Below, one piece after another: positions 50,901 through 53,423 of a DNA stretch of 53,423 bases. The stretch is from Intoshia linei (Eukaryota; Orthonectida; Rhopaluridae). Positions within the stretch are counted from its first letter, which is position 1, and every line of letters begins with the position of its first letter. Made by a program: the position numbers and the translations under genes. The stretch is from assembly GCA_001642005.1 (NCBI GenBank), contig LWCA01000112.1:1-53423 (forward strand), read 5' to 3'. The notes beneath the pieces were generated by a model that saw only the letters and a list, made by a program, of their open reading frames with translations, searched no databases and had not been told where the DNA came from.

Positions 50901-52616
50901 ATTTTTTAATTTTAGAGAGGACGAACAATTTGATTTTCTATCGTCTATTGAAATGATAATATGTGATGATATTTTATCTCTGTATATGCAAAATTGGATG
51001 CATTTTGAAGTAATCTTTATTTTCTAATTTTATCTATTTAATTACATAATTAATTTATTATTTATACAACTTTTGATTTCTGATGATATAGAGTAAATGT
51101 ATTTTTAGTCCTGTTTAAATTATTGTAATTTAATGCCGAAGAACCTCAATAATTGCGATTTTTCTCGGTACTTTTAATTACTATATATCCGATGGATATT
51201 ATTATTATTATATTACTGGATGGTTCAAGCGAATTAGGTTAAGAGTCAACTTGTGATCTATAATTTAATTTATCAAATCATGTGTAAATTTTTTATTTAT
51301 TTTAGAGTCAAAAACATTTTTTTGGATAATGGGTAATTTTTAATTTATCTAAAGCAGTTTCTCAACATTTTTTTCATTCGGCATTTGGAAGCAATTAAAA
51401 AAATTTTTGCATAAGAATAAGAAAATCAAAATTAAAGTTAAAATTTTATATTTTTTGAGTGTTTGCTGAAAATCTTTAGTATCTGATAAGATTTTGCAAC
51501 GAAAAGCTGCAAATTTAAGAAAAAAATTTGTTTCAGTACAAAAAACAAAAAAATCTGATTTAACAATCATGGGCTTTATTTGATATATTGGAACTAGTTT
51601 ATATTTATAAATTTTTTGTTAGGTGCACTATTAATTATGGTTGAGAAACATTGATCTAATGAATTTTAAATTAATATGATACATATATTTAAGGTCCAAA
51701 TCCATTCGCCAACTCATCATGATATCTAATATCGAATTTGCTGAATTGAATTCGATTTTTCGATCTTGTAGTACTAGTAATGCTTTTTTTAATGTAAATT
51801 ATTAACGTTTCTATTATATAGATATGTTTGGTAATTTCAAAGTTGTTGTTAAATCAAGTAACAATGTTGACGTTCCACTGAATCGAATCAATTTAGATGC
51901 TAATATGGTTAATTACATGTATTTACATTTATTTATTTTTTCTAGATATTTATTAAATTTGGAGTCGAAAATGTCAAATCTCTACCAAATTCTAGATTTG
52001 AATATTTTGTATCTACCGTAATAATTATTATATATGATTTAATTAAATTTTTTAATAATTTAGGTTTTAAAACAATTACAATGCTCTCCTAATGACCAAA
52101 CCTTAATCTTTATTCCAGATTATTTCGATTATGTACGAATTCGTAATTATTTTAAAAAAGAATCAATCAGTTTTGCTCACCTCAGTGAGTAATTTATTTT
52201 ATTTGATTATATTTTTATATTTTAATTTTAGATATACTAATAAAAAGAGGGTTCTATTAACGCGACAAATGTTTAGAAAAAAAAGAAAACGTTTATTGTT
52301 AGTTACTGAACGATTAATGTTTTATAAAAGGTTTCGACTCTTGTAATTTACAATTTAATACATTTTTCATAGATTGCAACTAAAAGGTATCATGAATGTC
52401 TTTTTTTATCAACTTCCACTTATTCCTCATATATTTACACAAATTTGCAATATTATGAAATGGAAAATGGAAAAAGATTTAACTTCTACAGTATGTAAAA
52501 TTTCAACCTTATGGTGTAAATATGATCAAATACGTTTGAAAAATGTTTGTGGACCTCAACTATCAAATTTACTAATTCAATCAGACAAAGAAATACATTG
52601 CATGACTAATAATTAG
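47998..52616 (+). CDS. UTP25: U3 snoRNA-associated protein 25 (UTP25/DEF)
   Basis: A nucleolar protein of the small-subunit processome, needed for 18S rRNA maturation; it resembles a DEAD-box fold without the usual helicase motifs. Eighteen phase-consistent exons give 527 codons: 47998-48019, 48108-48187, 48227-48271, 48311-48365, 48432-48558, 48875-48931, 49326-49434, 50615-50660, 50708-50861, 50916-51009, 51109-51167, 51306-51332, 51694-51776, 51822-51907, 51946-52017, 52064-52188, 52232-52330, 52373-52616. Family landmarks in order: RNNAKFKSQ, RDQGFTKPRCLIILPYR, SPFYKSDIIAVSPLGLRS, FDFLSSIEMIICDD, NCDFSRVKNIF, RIRNYFKKESISFAHLSEY, NVFFYQLPLIPHIF. It is shorter than the vertebrate protein (about 750) because the acidic N-terminal extension is nearly absent. 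Exon 12 is a 27-nt microexon. Intron 7 carries an R3 hAT MITE. The first four exons are the least certain. Confidence 0.92.
49719..50566. mobile_element. hAT-type MITE R3, complete, UTP25 intron 7
   Basis: Begins CAGAGCCGTCTTAAGC and ends GCCTTAAAACTGCTCTG, a clear terminal inverted repeat. The 8-mer CGTGAATA is duplicated perfectly on both sides (49711-49718 and 50567-50574). At 848 bp it is the longest R3 copy here and has no transposase frame. Confidence 0.92.
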
Positions 52617-52931
52617 TTTATCACAAAAATGTAATATAATGTAATTAAATTTTGATGTAACCATTCTACTTTTTTTCAAATACGGTCGGATGTCTATTGA
52701 TAACATTTCATTGATGAACATGACGAAGAAAATCATTTCAGCATGTAAATACGATTATAATCAAGGATGATACCAGCAATGCTGGTACCAAAATTATTAC
52801 CAGCATAGCTGTTTTATTATCAGCAAAATTAATCAATTTTTTAAATACGATTAGATTTTGATGTATAATCACAATTTTAATTGATTTAGAATAAAATCTC
52901 TTATTATCATTTTATATTATCGTTTAACAGC
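52617..52931. other. Gap after UTP25, nothing recognised
   Basis: AT-rich sequence with a short palindrome, TACCAGCAATGCTGGTA, at about 52771. It could include the left end of the hAT element whose coding remnant follows, but no inverted repeat partner is visible within the window. Confidence 0.4.
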
Positions 52932-53423
52932 ATGAATTCACTAGAACACTTTAAAAAAGACGGAGTTAATTACATGCAATGTTTAGTATGCTCAAAAAGA
53001 ATCAAATACATAAATTCTCATTAACATATGGCGTCATTGAGGAACCATTTAAAAATACCAATAGTGACTTTGACAATGTTTCTGTCACGCCAAAAATAAC
53101 GAGTATTTTAGCAATTAAAAACGATGAAAAATTTCCAAATTTGTGCATTGCAAATCAAGATTTATAATACCTGAAAGAGTTAAAACTTTATCGTTAAAAA
53201 TTAAATATGAAACTATACTTTAAATCTGAGCTAATATCCATAATGCTTGATTCGTGGAAAAACCCAGTCAACTCAGTCAGATATGTATGTGTCATGTTAT
53301 ATATCGACAAAAAAGTATTTTATTGGAGTAACGTCGAAATGGAAGAACCGAGTGGTGACAAATTGTACAAGCATTTGAATACAATAATACTGGAACTACA
53401 GAATTGTGGGGCTAAAGTTCTTT
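52932..53423 (+). pseudogene. hAT transposase remnant (BED finger and DUF659-like region), runs off the window
   Basis: An ATG at 52932 opens a BED-type zinc finger with C-x2-C (CLVCSKRIKYINSH), and an in-frame stop directly after that histidine interrupts the finger. The expected second-histidine segment MASLRNHL continues in the same frame after the stop. From 53207 another frame, open to the window end (72 codons), carries DSWKNPVNS, YIDKKVFYWSNVE and a KLYKHLNTIILELQNCGAKV-like helix. This suits the DUF659 region that precedes the catalytic core of many hAT transposases. In-frame stops and the frame change show it is decayed, unless the two parts are joined by an unseen splice. Confidence 0.65.

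Noticed and set aside
51349-51570. 73-codon minus-strand frame within UTP25
   Set aside because: It covers the intron between exons 12 and 13 and has no recognisable domain.

Overview
The window comes from a small, AT-rich animal nuclear genome. Genes are split by GT-AG introns, many of only 39-70 nt, and use the standard genetic code. No bacterial or organellar genes were seen. An adenylate kinase 7 homologue (a motile-cilium protein) together with a neurexin-like receptor points to a ciliated metazoan. The very short introns and divergent housekeeping proteins would suit a compact parasitic lineage such as an orthonectid, but that placement is inference. I rebuilt the exon chains by hand from splice sites, reading-frame phase and family alignment from memory.

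Layout, left to right: a truncated hAT transposon at the left edge. Two SLC5 sodium/solute symporter paralogues on the minus strand, one seen only as its first two exons (1830-2190) and one nearly complete (3893-11444). The 3' exons of a GST-kappa/DsbA-type gene (12837-13977, minus). Adenylate kinase 7 (16034-25054, plus, 15 exons, 717 codons). A very large neurexin-like LamG/EGF receptor (25111-41208, minus, 18 exons, about 2314 codons). MCM5 (41585-46376, minus, 9 exons, 740 codons). A divergent ubiquitin-like/ribosomal protein S27a fusion (47329-47850, minus). UTP25 (47998-52616, plus, 18 exons, 527 codons). At the right edge is a decayed hAT transposase with a BED finger and a DUF659-like region.

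The core genes cover DNA replication licensing (MCM5), ribosome production (S27a and UTP25, divergently arranged across 147 bp), ciliary nucleotide metabolism (AK7), membrane transport (SLC5) and cell-surface recognition (neurexin-like). AK7 and the receptor gene end tail to tail 56 bp apart. MCM5 and the receptor gene are head to tail 376 bp apart.

The long introns and gaps are packed with transposon remnants. Three hAT-type families have visible 8-bp target duplications (families R3, R4 and a Charlie-like one). One Tc1/mariner remnant has TA duplications. There is also an unclassified interspersed family (R1), a short palindromic family (R2) and a degenerate interspersed/tandem family (R5). 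Introns without insertions are tiny, so gene length here is set mainly by mobile-element load.

The most striking observation is the receptor gene. Phase-consistent exons join a LamG/EGF ectodomain and a transmembrane helix to a cytoplasmic tail of about 700 residues that ends in a predicted beta-propeller, an architecture I do not recognise from any known neurexin.
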